A stretch of DNA of 64,000 nt. Origin: Epiperipatus broadwayi. Taxonomy: Eukaryota; Onychophora; Udeonychophora; Euonychophora; Peripatidae. Below, in pieces: positions 46,995-58,414 of the stretch. Below the pieces are notes generated by a model. That model saw nothing but the letters and a program-made list of their open reading frames with translations, had not been told where the DNA came from and did not search any database. The translations under genes were made by a program, and so were the position numbers. Where the stretch lies: NCBI GenBank assembly GCA_028023455.1, contig JAQFVV010006309.1:4158096-4222095 (forward strand), given 5' to 3'. Numbering within the stretch: position 1 is the stretch's first letter; each line of letters opens with the position of its first letter.

Positions 46995-47290
46995 CTTCTT
47001 AATCTGGGGGTTGCGACAAGTTTGAACCCATAGATTTCTTCTCATACCTCGTTCCATAGATAGTTGAGCTATCTGGAACCACATTAATTCCATATAAAAT
47101 ACCTCTGGCGGTGATCCCGTAAGTTTGGCACATGCTATGCATATCTATATTCTTCGTATAGAAAGGCCGCTGGCGGTGGTCCCTAAGTTTGGCACATGCT
47201 ATGCCCATCCACTTTCTTCGTATAAAAGGCCTCTGGTGGTGATCCCTAAGTATGGCACACGCTATGCTCATCCACTTCATCTTTTGTCCA
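46995..47290. repeat. Minisatellite of ~63-65-bp units (three copies)
   Basis: Units start at 47102, 47167 and 47230 (CCTCTGGCGGTGATCC, CCGCTGGCGGTGGTCC, CCTCTGGTGGTGATCC). Each contains AAGTTTGGCACATGCTATGC or a close variant, and the first two end with TTCTTCGTATA. Open frames crossing it on both strands are explained by the repeats. The segment just upstream (CTTAATCTGGGGGTTGCGAC) resembles the ends of some hAT elements, but I did not find the matching right end. Confidence 0.75.
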
Positions 47291-48095
47291 GAAGCATGAC
47301 TTTTCCTGTTATTTCTTGGTTATTATGTCAGCACCGCAAACTTCTTCGTATTATTATTTCTTTTGCTTTATGACCCAGTTTTAATGCTCTAATATTAAAA
47401 TTGCGCTTTGCTTAAAATATATATATAAATGCCAATTACTTCTATTTTATTAATTAACTTTATTTCAATCATATACACTCCCACCGTCGTAATTTATATA
47501 TCTATTTAAGAATATATGCCTTGGGAAAAATAAAGCGTTTATCTTACTATTGTTAAAATAATTTTTCATTAAATATTTTGTCATAGATTCAAATATAATC
47601 AAATGTTTTCAAATGTATTTTATTTATTTTCACGACCGTAATGGCATGAAAATAATTTATCTTATATCTGTAATGAATCCCAGAATGCTCCCCTAAATAA
47701 TGTTAATCACCATGTTCCAGAAACATCCAAAGCATTAATAACAATTTTATGTGAATTCTTCTTTCTAATAAGATTGGTATTTTAATATGAGACCCACCAA
47801 AGATGTGTGCTTATTTATAACGTATTAGTTAGCTAATAAAGAGCATATGAGAAATAATAGCGTGAATGACACTATGTAATTATCTACCGCTTGCTCATTC
47901 ACGCACACACTAATGTATATAATTAATTTATAAATGTATAATAATTTGTCAGTATATTAAAATATATTTTATTGTCTAACTTATTTGAGTAGTTCGAATT
48001 CCTTTTTCCTCCACTTCCACATATTACAGCCATGCTTATGTATATTTTAATATAGTCATAGTTAATAGATGTCTCATTGTTTTGCTCAGCTTTGC
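47291..48095. other. AT-rich non-coding DNA
   Basis: No gene or structured repeat was recognised. A CCGTCGTAATTTATAT-type motif near 47483 also occurs in the long LTR at ~53841, which might reflect an old relative. Confidence 0.4.
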
Positions 48096-48099
48096 TAGT

Positions 48100-48320
48100 C
48101 GGCCGGATTAAGATTAATTCTCATGTGCCATCACTATTATGTTATTCATTAGGTGTTAGATCTGGGGCTTAGAGAGTGGGTTCGAATCCAGGCTGGTCCC
48201 TGATCTAAATCTTGGGCTTGACTGGGTTTGAAGTACATTTTGTGAGTTCTAGCTCATGTTAGATGGATAAACATGTTTTGACCGGCACAATTGAAAGTAT
48301 GCTCCGCAGGTCAACTGCCA
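48100..48320 (+). repeat. Probable tRNA-derived SINE with a conserved body
   Basis: GGGTTCGAATCC (48178-48189) is a perfect B-box. The A-box is not clear, so the tRNA head is degraded or the relationship is distant. The following ~120 bp (GGTTTGAAGTACATTTTGTG ... GACCGGCACAATTGAAAG ... CCGCAGGTCAACTGCC) is GC-richer than its surroundings, as in a SINE body. Confidence 0.45.
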
Positions 48321-48945
48321 TAATTTTAATCTTTGCTCATTAAATCCACAAATTGCTATTTAAACACAGAATTATATATATATATTCATAAATGATTGCA
48401 ATTTTTACAGTTAAAAATAAATTCATTCTTTTTAATATTATTTCACAAATTTCAATCATTATTTAATTAATACAAAACACTTCAACATATAAAGGCAAAA
48501 TTATAAAATTATAAGTTTTAATATTGGCTAAGCACTTTCAGAACCTGTTTATTCCATATTCGTAGCATTAAAATGTATTCGACTCATTGTATGCAAATTT
48601 ATACAAAACAACTCAGACCATCTATTTTTTTTGAAATTGCAAAGCATGCCTTTTTTATTTATAGCATTTATATCATTAGCTATGAAGTAAGCCTTTTTAA
48701 TTTTCCTTTTGGCATCATTTCTCTCAATATACACCATCTCAGCCCTGGAGAGTTCAAATACATGATTGACCACCTTTTGATGATCAACAATTACAGAATT
48801 GCCTTTGTTGTTGTTTAGCAATCTGTTATATGCATACTTATGCTAAGACAATCTGTTACTGTATGTGGCCTGAATTTCACCATAATATATTGTACTGCAT
48901 CCTGCTTTAGGGCATGAAATCTTGTATACCACCTGTGGCATTGAT
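48321..48945. other. AT-rich non-coding DNA
   Basis: Overlapping open frames on both strands at 48549-48821 have no recognisable motif and lie in compositionally ordinary DNA. They are likely chance. Confidence 0.45.
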
Positions 48946-48949
48946 TTTA

Positions 48950-50415
48950 AGCCAATAAACATCACATGATCACTATTTCTTATGCTTGCTCTTTAACTTT
49001 TATTGAAACAGGCAAAACTTTCTATATGTATTGTCTCTCAGTGCAAGCCAGAGTAATCATTGGATGCCAGAAGGTTTGTGCATAAAATCCCCATCTAGTG
49101 CCCATTCATCCAATATCCCCAGACTAGTTACTGGCTTGTTGCCTTTGTCAATAAAAAGCCTTGGATCTGAGAGCACTGCAGCTAGATCTTAGGATCTAAT
49201 GCAACCCTCCAGCAGCCACCTTTTATCTCTACTTAACTACAAAACTATGCGACTTAAATTGAAAACACTATAATATTTCCAATCCAAGCTCATCAGCTTA
49301 TATAGGCATATAGGTCTAAACTCAGACCAGTATTCATACATTTTGTTATCTTTGGTTCTTTAATAACCATAGCCACCACTATCCTATTAGGCAGGATTGG
49401 TTTTAAGCCAATAAACATCACATTATAACTATTTCTTATGCTTCCTCTTAACTGTTATTAAAATAGGCAAAACTCTCTGTACCTATTGCGACTCAGTACA
49501 AGCCTTCTGGCATCTATTGATTACTCTGGCTTGTACTGAGTGGCAATACTGTATGGAGAGTTTTGCCTGTTTTAATAACAGTTATAAGCAAGCATAAGAA
49601 ATAGTGATCATGTGATGTTTATTGGCTTAAAACCAATTCTGCCTAATAGGATAGTGGTAGCTATGGTTAGTAAAGAACCAAAGACACCAAAATGTATGCG
49701 TACTGAACTGAGTTCAGACCTATATGACTATATAAACTGATGAGCTTGGATTGGAAATATTATAGTGTTTTCAATTTAAGTCTCATACTTTGTAGTTAAG
49801 TAGAGATAAACGGTGGCTGCTAGAGGGTTGCATTAACTGTTATTAAAATAGAGAAAACTCTCTATATGGATTACCACTCAGTGCAAGCCTTCTGGGATCC
49901 ATTGATTACTCTGGTTTGCACTGAGTGGTAATAGTTTTGCCTGTTTTAATAATAGTTATAAGCAAGCATAAGAAATAGTGATCATGGGAAATAGCGATCA
50001 TGTGATGTTTATTGGCTTAAAACCAATCCTGCCTAATAGGATAGTGGTAGGTATGGTTATTAAAGAACCAAAGACACCAAAATGGAAGGGTACTGAACTG
50101 AGTTCAGACCTATATGACTATATAAACTGATGAGCTTGGATTTGAAATATTATAGTGTTTTCAATTTGTCTCATAGTTTTGTAGTTAAATAGAGATAAAA
50201 GGTGGCTGCTGGAGGATTGCATTAGATCCTAAGATCTAGCTGTAGTGCTCTCCAATCCAAGGCTCCTCACTGATGAAGGCCACAAAACAGAAACTAGTCT
50301 GGTGATATTGGATGAGTAGGCACTAGATGGGGATTTTATGCACAAGCCTTCTGGCATCCATTGATTACTCTGGCTTGCACTGAGTGGCAATATGTATAGA
50401 GAGTTTTGCCTGTGG
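48950..50415. repeat. TIR-A cluster: head-to-head and tail-to-tail units
   Basis: At least three units lie back to back. 48951-49413 runs in plus orientation (from ACATCACATGATCAC to AGGCAGGATTGGTTTTAAGCC). 49414-49600 is a tight palindrome of two inverted ends around TTCTGGCATCTATTGATTACTCT. 49560-49840 is minus orientation. 49840-50000 is a second inverted-end palindrome, and 50000-50415 is a full minus unit ending TATAGAGAGTTTTGCCTG. Units share high identity, so this is the youngest and densest part of the family. No protein coding. Confidence 0.8.
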
Positions 50416-51050
50416 CATTGATTCTAGATTTATTTTAACTTTAGTGTTATTAATTATTCCATTAATAATTAGCAGAGTCCTAAATCCTACTTTAAATTTA
50501 TTAGAGTATTTCCACTGTATTTTGTACATGTAAAATTTATGACATTGCATGATTAACATAGTTGAACTTTCAGAGACTATTATGAGCTTGCTATCTTGAA
50601 AAATATCATATTGTTCTTACTATCATCTATTAAAGTTTTGGAAAAACTAATATTATCTACTGAATGAACTAGATAATTCTATTTAAATCAAACCTGTTGA
50701 TTTGACAATAGCAACATTCATACTGGTTAAGTTCATTCATGAGCATATATTTTCTTCCAATTAGGATAATTTAACTCCATTTTAAATTCTGTAATATGTT
50801 TCTTAATAACAAAAATTAAAAATGTAAATACAGTACCTTTAATATAAATTCCTTCAAATTAGTATTTTCTCTTCTAGAGAAAATTAAATGATGAGAGATG
50901 AAGATTAAAATTTCATGACTATAAGACTATTATTAAAGCATTAGTTAGTATTATTTTAAGTACTTTTTTAAATTTAAATTTTGAATATATGGACATGAAA
51001 AATATTAAACACAGTAGAATAAATTAATTAATATATGCACAGACTTTACA
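50416..51050. other. AT-rich non-coding DNA
   Basis: Nothing was recognised in this stretch. Confidence 0.5.
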
Positions 51051-51056
51051 ATAATA

Positions 51057-51857
51057 TATAATTAAAGGGAATCTGAAAATAGACTTTCAAACTCCCTTCA
51101 GATGTCTACTCCATCTTATATAACCAGTACACTTGACAACATACATGTGAAAAGATAAGATCTCCAATATTAGTATTTTGTGCTGAACCAACACTCATTA
51201 GTTGGTCCAGATTATCATCTCCCACAAATCAAGATAGCAAATCTTCAAATTTTAATGAGAAGGCTTCAAACTTCTCTATTTTTCAACTCTTCACTTATCC
51301 ATATTATTGAAAATTTGATAATAGAATGCCCACAATTCTTGTTGATGCCAATATTGTTGTCATACCCATGTTGACCTTAAGTCACTCTGACCCCTCATAT
51401 GTAGAATATTAATATGTCCATTTAAATATTACAAATTCATCTGAATTATGCTTAACCTTCTTCTGTGTATTTAAATGGACATTTTAATGTCCTGCATATG
51501 ATGGGTCAAAATGACAAAGTCAACATTGATATGACAACAATATTGGCATCATCAAGGAATTTAACATTCTATCATCAGACTTTCAATAATGTGGATGGCT
51601 GAAGGATTGGAAAATAGAGAAGATTTAAGCCTGCCCATAAAATTTTGAAGATTTGCCATTTTAATATAAACAACACTTATAATATATGTGTGTGAGAGAT
51701 GATGATCTGGACCAAATGATGTGCTGTTTCAGCATAAAATATGCATATTGGACACCATTTATATTTTTCACATGTATGTGGTCATGTGTATCAGTTATAA
51801 AGATGGAGTGGATAGCAGGAAGGAGCTTGAAAGTCTGTGTTCAAATTCCCTCTAATT
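51057..51857. repeat. Long palindrome (~0.8 kb) with tRNA-like outer ends
   Basis: Arms 51057-51433 and 51465-51857 are reverse complements around ~30 bp. Examples are TTGGTCCAGATTATCATCTCCCACA against its mirror at 51692-51716, and ACATACATGTGAAAA against TTTTCACATGTATGT. The outer ends carry GAAAGTCT(A/G)T(T/G)TTCA(G/A)ATTCCCT. In the right arm this is a B-box-like site (51837-51849) preceded by GGATAGCAGGAAGG. The same head occurs once at 24.4 kb. The structure fits an inverted dimer of a tRNA-related SINE. Confidence 0.75.
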
Positions 51858-53400
51858 ATTTTAAAGTTCAATATAAACATTTTATTTGTATTCAAATAAT
51901 ATATAATATATATAAGCAATTATCTGTAAATTAATATGCCTAACTGACATTAGCACCACATTTCTATGTTGTCTTCAACAATGATTCTTTTTTAAAAAAG
52001 TTTCCATTTACAGCAGCATGTTAAAGGGGAAGAAAAACTAAAAATTATGTTGAAAAAAAAACTTTATTTCTAATTTATCTGATTTTGCAATACTTTTAAT
52101 AAAATTTCAATAAGAAAAGATGTAGAGAAAGAAACTTCTCAACAAATTTTTATTTATTTATTTTTATTATATAAAAGTCAATATTTATAGAATGTATGTA
52201 ATAAAATAAGGAGTTTTTTATATTTAACATTTAAATTTCCCATAATATGTGGTTAATTTAAAGACATAAACGTTTCTAATAAGAAAATAGGATAAAAAGA
52301 GTATTGTTATTTTTAATTTAGCAAAATTTCTAAACTGGGAAAATAGAAAATGTATAAAATTGAACAATTATGGTAACCTCTATACCCACAGATTTATAGA
52401 TTATGGTTTAATTTTTTTAAAAATAAAACAATAAAAATTAAAATTTGAGTTAATAAATTTCATGTACATTCTTACTGCATGAGTGAAATCATAAATCATC
52501 TTCCACTTAGATATTTTTTTCATCTCATATAGTTAATCAGCCACATGGTTATTCTGTTTGAATCATTTTTTTATTATTATTTAATAACTGCATTATTCAT
52601 TTTTTGTTTATCTATGAATACATATTTAATATAGTTTTCATCTATGCATTAATAATCCCTTCATAATGCTTACTACTTTATTTTATTATAAATGCATGCA
52701 CAATGTGGCATAATCATCCTCACTATTAAATTAATCATTATCCAACATATTATGTTCCCACTATTATGGCTATGCCACCCTACTATTAATAGTTATTCCT
52801 TCTATAAATATCTACATTTGTTATTTTATTTAGATCTATTATAGATGGTATGGCAATGTGAAGACTAATATATCTATATATCATACTAAAAGATTAGTTA
52901 CCATATGTATACTGAACCAGGTTCCTCCGAATATATCTGTTTTCTCTGGTTTAAATATCTTTCATACTTTCTAAATATAATTTTAATATCTTTGGGAATC
53001 TAAAGACTTTAACAAGTTTTAATATCTGGTTTAGCTATCTTTAATACTATTGGGAACAGACTGCCCCTTCAAGCAGAGAGGAGAATACCATTGATAGCAT
53101 TGACATCAACAATACTCATGGCCAGCCCAAGCTATACAAAGGATGGCATAACCATATTTTCTACCCATGGCCCACTTTGAGTGCTGGAATCAAATCCCTG
53201 CAAGTCAAAACTTTTTATTTGTTTTGAGCCAAAGCTCAGGTGCCACTCAAATATATAATTTATATATCTGGCATGCTCTGATGACAGGTCCACTATCCAG
53301 TGCTTGAAATGTCCAAGCTAGCTCATCTTTTCAGATGGGAGGGGGGATCTTTGGCATGTGTATAACTATTTAGAAACTAATTTATTGGTGACACAGTTAT
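51858..53400. other. Non-coding DNA; relatively GC-rich at 53040-53340
   Basis: 51.9-53.0 kb is AT-rich with nothing recognised. The stretch 53040-53340 is richer in GC and contains CAAATCCCTGCAAG and GCATGCTCTGATGACAGG, perhaps an old repeat or SINE. No tRNA boxes in the proper order were found. Confidence 0.4.
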
Positions 53401-53403
53401 GAT

Positions 53404-53489
53404 AGAGAGAGAGAGAGAGAGAATTGACCAAGTAATAATAAAGCAAACCAATATTTATTTTATACACACACACACATATATATATATAT
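53404..53489. repeat. (GA)n, (CA)n and (TA)n simple repeats
   Basis: A GA run lies at 53404-53422, then CA repeats at 53465-53475, then TA repeats at 53476-53489 that directly adjoin the 5' LTR of the large Gypsy element. Confidence 0.85.
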
Positions 53490-56400
53490 TGAAACAATAA
53501 GGTCTGCTTTGCAGATCTTCATTTCACCTTTTCTCACCTACTTCCTACCCTCATACCTTAGTTTGAACCCCAATCTATCGTAGTGTGTCTGCAATACACT
53601 TATATACCGAAAATCCCGCCTAATTTTAAACCACGAGCACAATGCTCGTATTATATATATAACTTATTCCCAAATAAAATAAAATATTATGAATTATGTA
53701 TTTGTTCACATAATTTACATTTATTAAAAAGTAAGTTATATAAGTTGTAATTGCGCACACACTATGATATCCATTTTAAAACATATCAAAATTATAAATT
53801 GTTAGTTATTTTGTTTGGATCTATTTACAAATATATTACCGTCGTAATATATTTTGATTTAAAATAAAATTCATTTAGTAAATATTCGTTTAGTAGATAG
53901 ATTCAAATATTACAATTTAAAATAAAATAATTTTCGTTTTATTTAATAAAAATCATCCCAAATATTTCTGTTAAAATAAATGAGGGACAATAGTTTAATT
54001 ATATAAGTTTATCTAAAAACAGCAGCTGTCCACTTAAGTTTTCTTTAATTAGTAGCAATAATTTTAATTAAATCTAGTTTGTAATTCGAATGTCGACGAC
54101 GGGGAAGTTAACAAAAGAAATTAATTAATGTTGAATTCCTTTAGACATTCGGATAGATTTAATTACAGCAGATAAGTCCAATAATTTTGTACGCTCCAGG
54201 ACAAATCTATTGTTAAATTTTACTATAAAAAGGATGTTTTTCTTTTGTTCTCCATTCTAAGCTTTTAAAGAATTCTGAGTTGTCTAAAGGTTTCTGAGTT
54301 GTTCTAAGATTCTAATAATTTGCTAACCTTGACATGTCCGAGTAGAGGTGTTTAAGATGGCTATGTCCCCTCGGAATAGCCAGCCGCTGCTCCATAACAT
54401 CAGAAATTATCACACGGATCCCGGAACTGCTGCTGCTGCTGCCAAAATATGAACATTCCAGATTTTGCTGCTGAATTATAAATCCTGCTGAACATCTACC
54501 TGCAAATGCGTTTCCAGAGGTAACCTAAATTAACCCAAGAGCTCTTGTGATTCCTAACTAACATGCTATAGCTATTTAACATTGTTTTCTTATATTTCAC
54601 AACTTCATTATGTATTTCTTTCATGTATTTAAATATACTCAACATTTTGCTCTATCCTTGGGTTAATATTTTCTATTTATAAAGCTTTCTTTTATTTTAT
54701 TATGATAATGTGTCAGAATCGTCTTTGACCGAGTGAACTATTCCCTCTATTGAAAGTAATACGCCGCTATTAAGGCATATTTTAAATTTATAATTTTCCA
54801 ATTTTATTATCTTGCAAATCACTCGGTCGAGGGCGATTGTTTTCTTTAATGTAATATAATCACATAGTTTAAAATCTACATGCTATTGATTTTAATCTAA
54901 TATAAGAGTATGTGCGAAGTCAATGATTAAATGTGTCCCTTAATGCATGATTGCATATATAAATCTATACTTACTTTTCAAACCCGCAAGCATGCATTTT
55001 CTTATTTTAATTACCGTGTTCTACTTTAATTATAAAGTTCATCATTGATGTCGAGAATGTGCGGACCCTTTTAAATGAATTTCAGGGAATTTGATTGGGC
55101 ATTTTTCTTAATCCAAGTAAAACCCATTTAGTATGTTTTTATATACACTAGTCTCGTATTGCTGGTACATGAATTGGTTGTTGAGACCGCTTTGTTTTAT
55201 TTTTCCAAGGATTCTTTACACGGCAAAGTCCGTTCTTTTCGCTTATTGCAAGTTTCTAGGCAGAGGGTGTTCACCAATGACACCCCTGGGAATTAAACGC
55301 AATCGTCACACAGTCGCTAAGTTTCAGCTGTTCGTCAAAATGCTTTCCTACAGGTTAGCGGCGAGATGCCCTCTGTAATTATTCCAGATCTTCAATATTG
55401 TTTCATTTTATATTTATTTTACAAAGCATCCATGACTTAAACGAGTCACACCCTCCAACTTTATAAATTCACTATAAGCAATACTGACCTCCCAATACAA
55501 ATCTATTATTATTATTCTCAAATAAATGCTTTGATCCCATTCCCACGTTTGCTTAGTAAGCTTTAGTCAGTACTATTCTCGAAATCAATAAATATTTTAG
55601 AACATTTAATTTCAAATATTTTCTTAAACTTGTATACTTACTCAAAGCACCTCGCACATATTCCTATCTCGTCAAGCACATTATCGTAATGCTATTAGCC
55701 CGAGGAATAGAATATATCACTCTGTTTTAAAACCTTTTGTCTTTATTGAAATATAAATGCCAACAATTATTTAATACGCGTCCCTGTCTCATATAAGCAG
55801 ACAGTGGCGTTAGATATATATTTATATAAATAAATTGTGTGAAATTATTTAAAACTAAATTTTATCTCTTATTTTATTTGATTCCTATCACTGTCTCGGT
55901 CTATATATATATATCTTTCCTGCATTTCTTTTATAAATCCATAGACGTTAATTAGCCACCCAAACTTATCTTAGTATAGAGTCTTTTGTTTCTCCCTGAC
56001 CACCAGGCACTGGTAAAAGGTTATACTAGTTGTAGCATCAGATGCATTATCACGCACGTGGCGCTGTGAAATTTGGACTTTAGATTCGAACTTAGTATAT
56101 CTAGAAGGCAACCCCTCCTAGAATGTTCAGTTTAGTGTCTGGGGTTTGAATTATGCAGTGTGTTAGCGAGATAGACGATTCTGACCATTACATAGTAATT
56201 TTTTTTTCCGGGTCCATGGCTTGCCCAAACGTGGAGCCTCGAATATTTAAACACCCACATCCCTGTAGATCTTAATTATTTAAACACCCATATCCCTGTA
56301 GCTTAATTTTAGCATTTTGTTTCGTATGTAATCACTAAAATCCTTTATAGTTTTGATATATATAAAATATCTTTTCAAACTCTATGCTATCTATATTGTT

Positions 56401-56862
56401 TATTTGTGTGTATATTTCATATATTTTGTTTGACTCGGGCATTCAATTATTTATCCTATATAATCAGAACTTGTCCAAACATGCTATAGTGCGATATGAG
56501 CCATCTGTATTATCTGTATTTATTGTTTCCCTTAAATCACGCTATGTACGCATAGCGTAAATTACTTAAATATTGTCCCAAGTGAATATTGTGACAATTA
56601 TAAATATTTCAAATATTGTATGTTCTATCAAAATAAAGTTTTATCGGCTCAACGCGCAAGATAGCATAATGATAATTTCGTACGGTAATGATCTAGATAT
56701 AATAGGCTATCGTATGGAATACAGAAATAATTATAAATCAAATGTTGTAATCAATAAAAAAAAAAATGTGAATGTTTTAACGAGTGCCCGTAGTTAAATG
56801 GAATAGTTATTAAAATTAATTTTGGGAAGCTAACAGTCTATGGATATTTTTAACTGGTGACA
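53490..56862 (+). repeat. 5' LTR (~3.37 kb) of the long-LTR Ty3/Gypsy element
   Basis: Begins TGAAACA and ends GGTGACA, directly followed by a tRNA-primer-like site. It matches 61308-64000 in direct orientation along the whole available 2.69 kb. In the first ~215 bp I count six differences, and other blocks look similar or closer. At nearly 3.4 kb it is far longer than the usual 0.2-1 kb Gypsy LTR. Inside are a TATA-like box (54224), a short open frame at 54357-54452 and an 81-codon open frame at 55133-55378. Neither frame looks constrained. Confidence 0.9.
54224..54231 (+). promoter_or_regulatory. TATA-like box in the 5' LTR
   Basis: TATAAAAA lies ~735 bp into the LTR, followed by a pyrimidine-rich stretch (TTTTTCTTTTGTTCTCCATTC) where transcription could begin. 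The same box is kept in the 3' LTR at 62039. If used, U3 is about 0.75 kb and R/U5 about 2.6 kb. This is inference from sequence only. Confidence 0.4.
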
Positions 56863-56880
56863 TGGCGCCCAAGGGTAATT
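56863..56880 (+). promoter_or_regulatory. Primer-binding site, tRNA-Lys-like
   Basis: TGGCGCCCAAGGGTAATT starts immediately after the LTR's terminal CA. The first ten bases TGGCGCCCAA are the complement of a tRNA 3' end (…TTGGGCGCCA), as in lysine-tRNA-primed elements. Beyond ten bases the match to a specific tRNA cannot be judged without a tRNA set. Confidence 0.7.
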
Positions 56881-57598
56881 TCACTAAACGGAGTTACTTC
56901 TAAAAAAAAATTTGTCACCAGGCTCAATTCTTTTGTATGAAATTTGTTTTTTTTTAATGTGTGTAAATTTTTCTTAGACCAAATAATGAGACGTGAATCG
57001 GATCAATAATTATGTAAATAAATACATATGTTTGCAAATCTTAAATAAGAGGGAACGAAATAATTATACCCAGATCTAGCGAATGTTTATATATATAAAT
57101 AAATTTGCTTGAGTTTAAAAATATATTTTAGCGAAATATTTTGACAGGTAGAATTTAAGAGATTTTTATATATACGGGCAGGTAAAAATATATATGTTGG
57201 CAGCAGATTTAAGCGAGAAATTTTAGCAGTAGTAAGAGGGCAGTAGTTGGGGTTTTAAGTGATAAATGTAAAAGCAGCAATTAGGCCAACAGAACCGAGA
57301 GGGAGATAGCCTATTAGCCATTAATAAAATTTGAAGTCAAACGTAATAATCGCAGAGAATTAAACAAGGAAAAATAATAAGAGTATTTTTTTACCATATT
57401 AGTTTTAATAAGCTCCATGTAAAACAGTTTAAACATTTTCTTTATCAGTGCTATACATTGTGTTTAAGAGTTTTTAGGATATAGTAATAGTTAGCAATAA
57501 AATAAAAGGAAAAAAAAAACATCATCGATCACGGTAACATCCAAGGCCATGGAAAATACGGATACCAATGAGATCCAATTCCGGAATCTTATAGAGAT
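56881..57598 (+). other. Leader and residual gag region
   Basis: Between the primer site and the protease frame there is only ~0.7 kb, mostly AT-rich leader. A short frame starts at ATG 57548 (MENTDTNEIQFRNLIEMWKS...) and hits a stop at 57620-57622. A second short frame (57643-57861) overlaps the protease frame. Neither shows a capsid motif or CCHC knuckle, so gag is deleted or decayed beyond recognition. Confidence 0.5.
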
Positions 57599-58414
57599 GT
57601 GGAAGTCATGGCGGAATTTTTGATGACGATCAACTATGCCCCATGGAATCTCCACCGTCAATCAGAACAAAATATGATGGGAGGGAATACGAGACCCAAA
57701 AGAACTGTGTTAGCACAACCCCACAACGCTCATCCTCCAACAAAAGGAAGCCTCTTAGGGGATATGAACCCCATGTCAATGGTTATCCGAGAAGAGGACC
57801 CCACCTGTGGAGTTCCTATTGGTCCGTGTCCAATAATAAACATCGGAGTGGGATCCATTGAACTTCCTGCCCTCATTGACACTGGCAGTCAGATTTCCTG
57901 CATTTCAAAGAGATGGTTGCTACGAATGGAAGAACGGAGCAGATGTATACCCAGGTTACCATCCCGTCCCATCCAGATGAAACTGGCTGATGGGAAAAGA
58001 ACCAAGACTGAAGCATACCAAATATGGTTAGAAATAATCTTCAGGAAAATAACCATTGGGCACACTTTCCTAGTTATAAAAGGATTGGTCCATGATGTTA
58101 TAATTAGATCCGATTTTCTGACCCAAAATAAGTGTATCCTTGACTATGCCATGAATTCAATCATGGTCCAGCAAGAGAAGATATATTTTAATGAAGCCGA
58201 TGTCCTACCTGGAATCCAAGTTCAGTGTATGGAGGCCAGCATCGATGAAAGCACCATCAAAGATAAGGTCAAAGAATCGTCACTAGAAACCATCGAGAAT
58301 CAGTCCCAATTGCATCAACTATTAATGGCAAGTCGGCAAATCTTCTCTCCAATCCCTGGAGAAATTAAAGGTTATATCCACCGGATTCGTGTGAAGGAGA
58401 AAACCCACTTCTAG
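57599..58414 (+). pseudogene. Gypsy pol: protease and start of RT, ends at an in-frame stop
   Basis: A 271-codon open frame. Residues ~78-190 form a retropepsin: PIINIGVGSIELPALIDTGS has the DTG active site (D94-T95-G96, codon 57878), then SCISKRW, and the hydrophobic-hydrophobic-Gly motif appears as VHDVIIRSDFL (Ile-Ile-Arg, so the usual Gly is replaced). The protein continues into the spacer before RT and stops at TAG 58412-58414 within KTHF*ARTYPIPF. The downstream RT frame is in the same phase, so this single stop splits one polyprotein. No upstream Met is obvious; the frame opens with GTG. Confidence 0.8.

Noticed and set aside
46999-47373. Open frames on both strands with repeated peptides
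   Set aside because: Both arise from the 63-65-bp minisatellite; unit lengths vary between copies, so the frame is not preserved by selection.
45480-48400. A second copy of the 3.4-kb LTR as a solo LTR
   Set aside because: Only isolated motifs (CCGTCGTAAT, TTGGGAAAAATAAAG-like) resemble the long LTR; there is no continuous alignment and no matching termini.
55133-55378. 81-codon open frame in the long LTR, repeated at 62948-63193
   Set aside because: Between the two LTR copies I count about ten base changes in this frame, of which about eight alter the protein. That is what unconstrained DNA gives, so it is not annotated as a gene.
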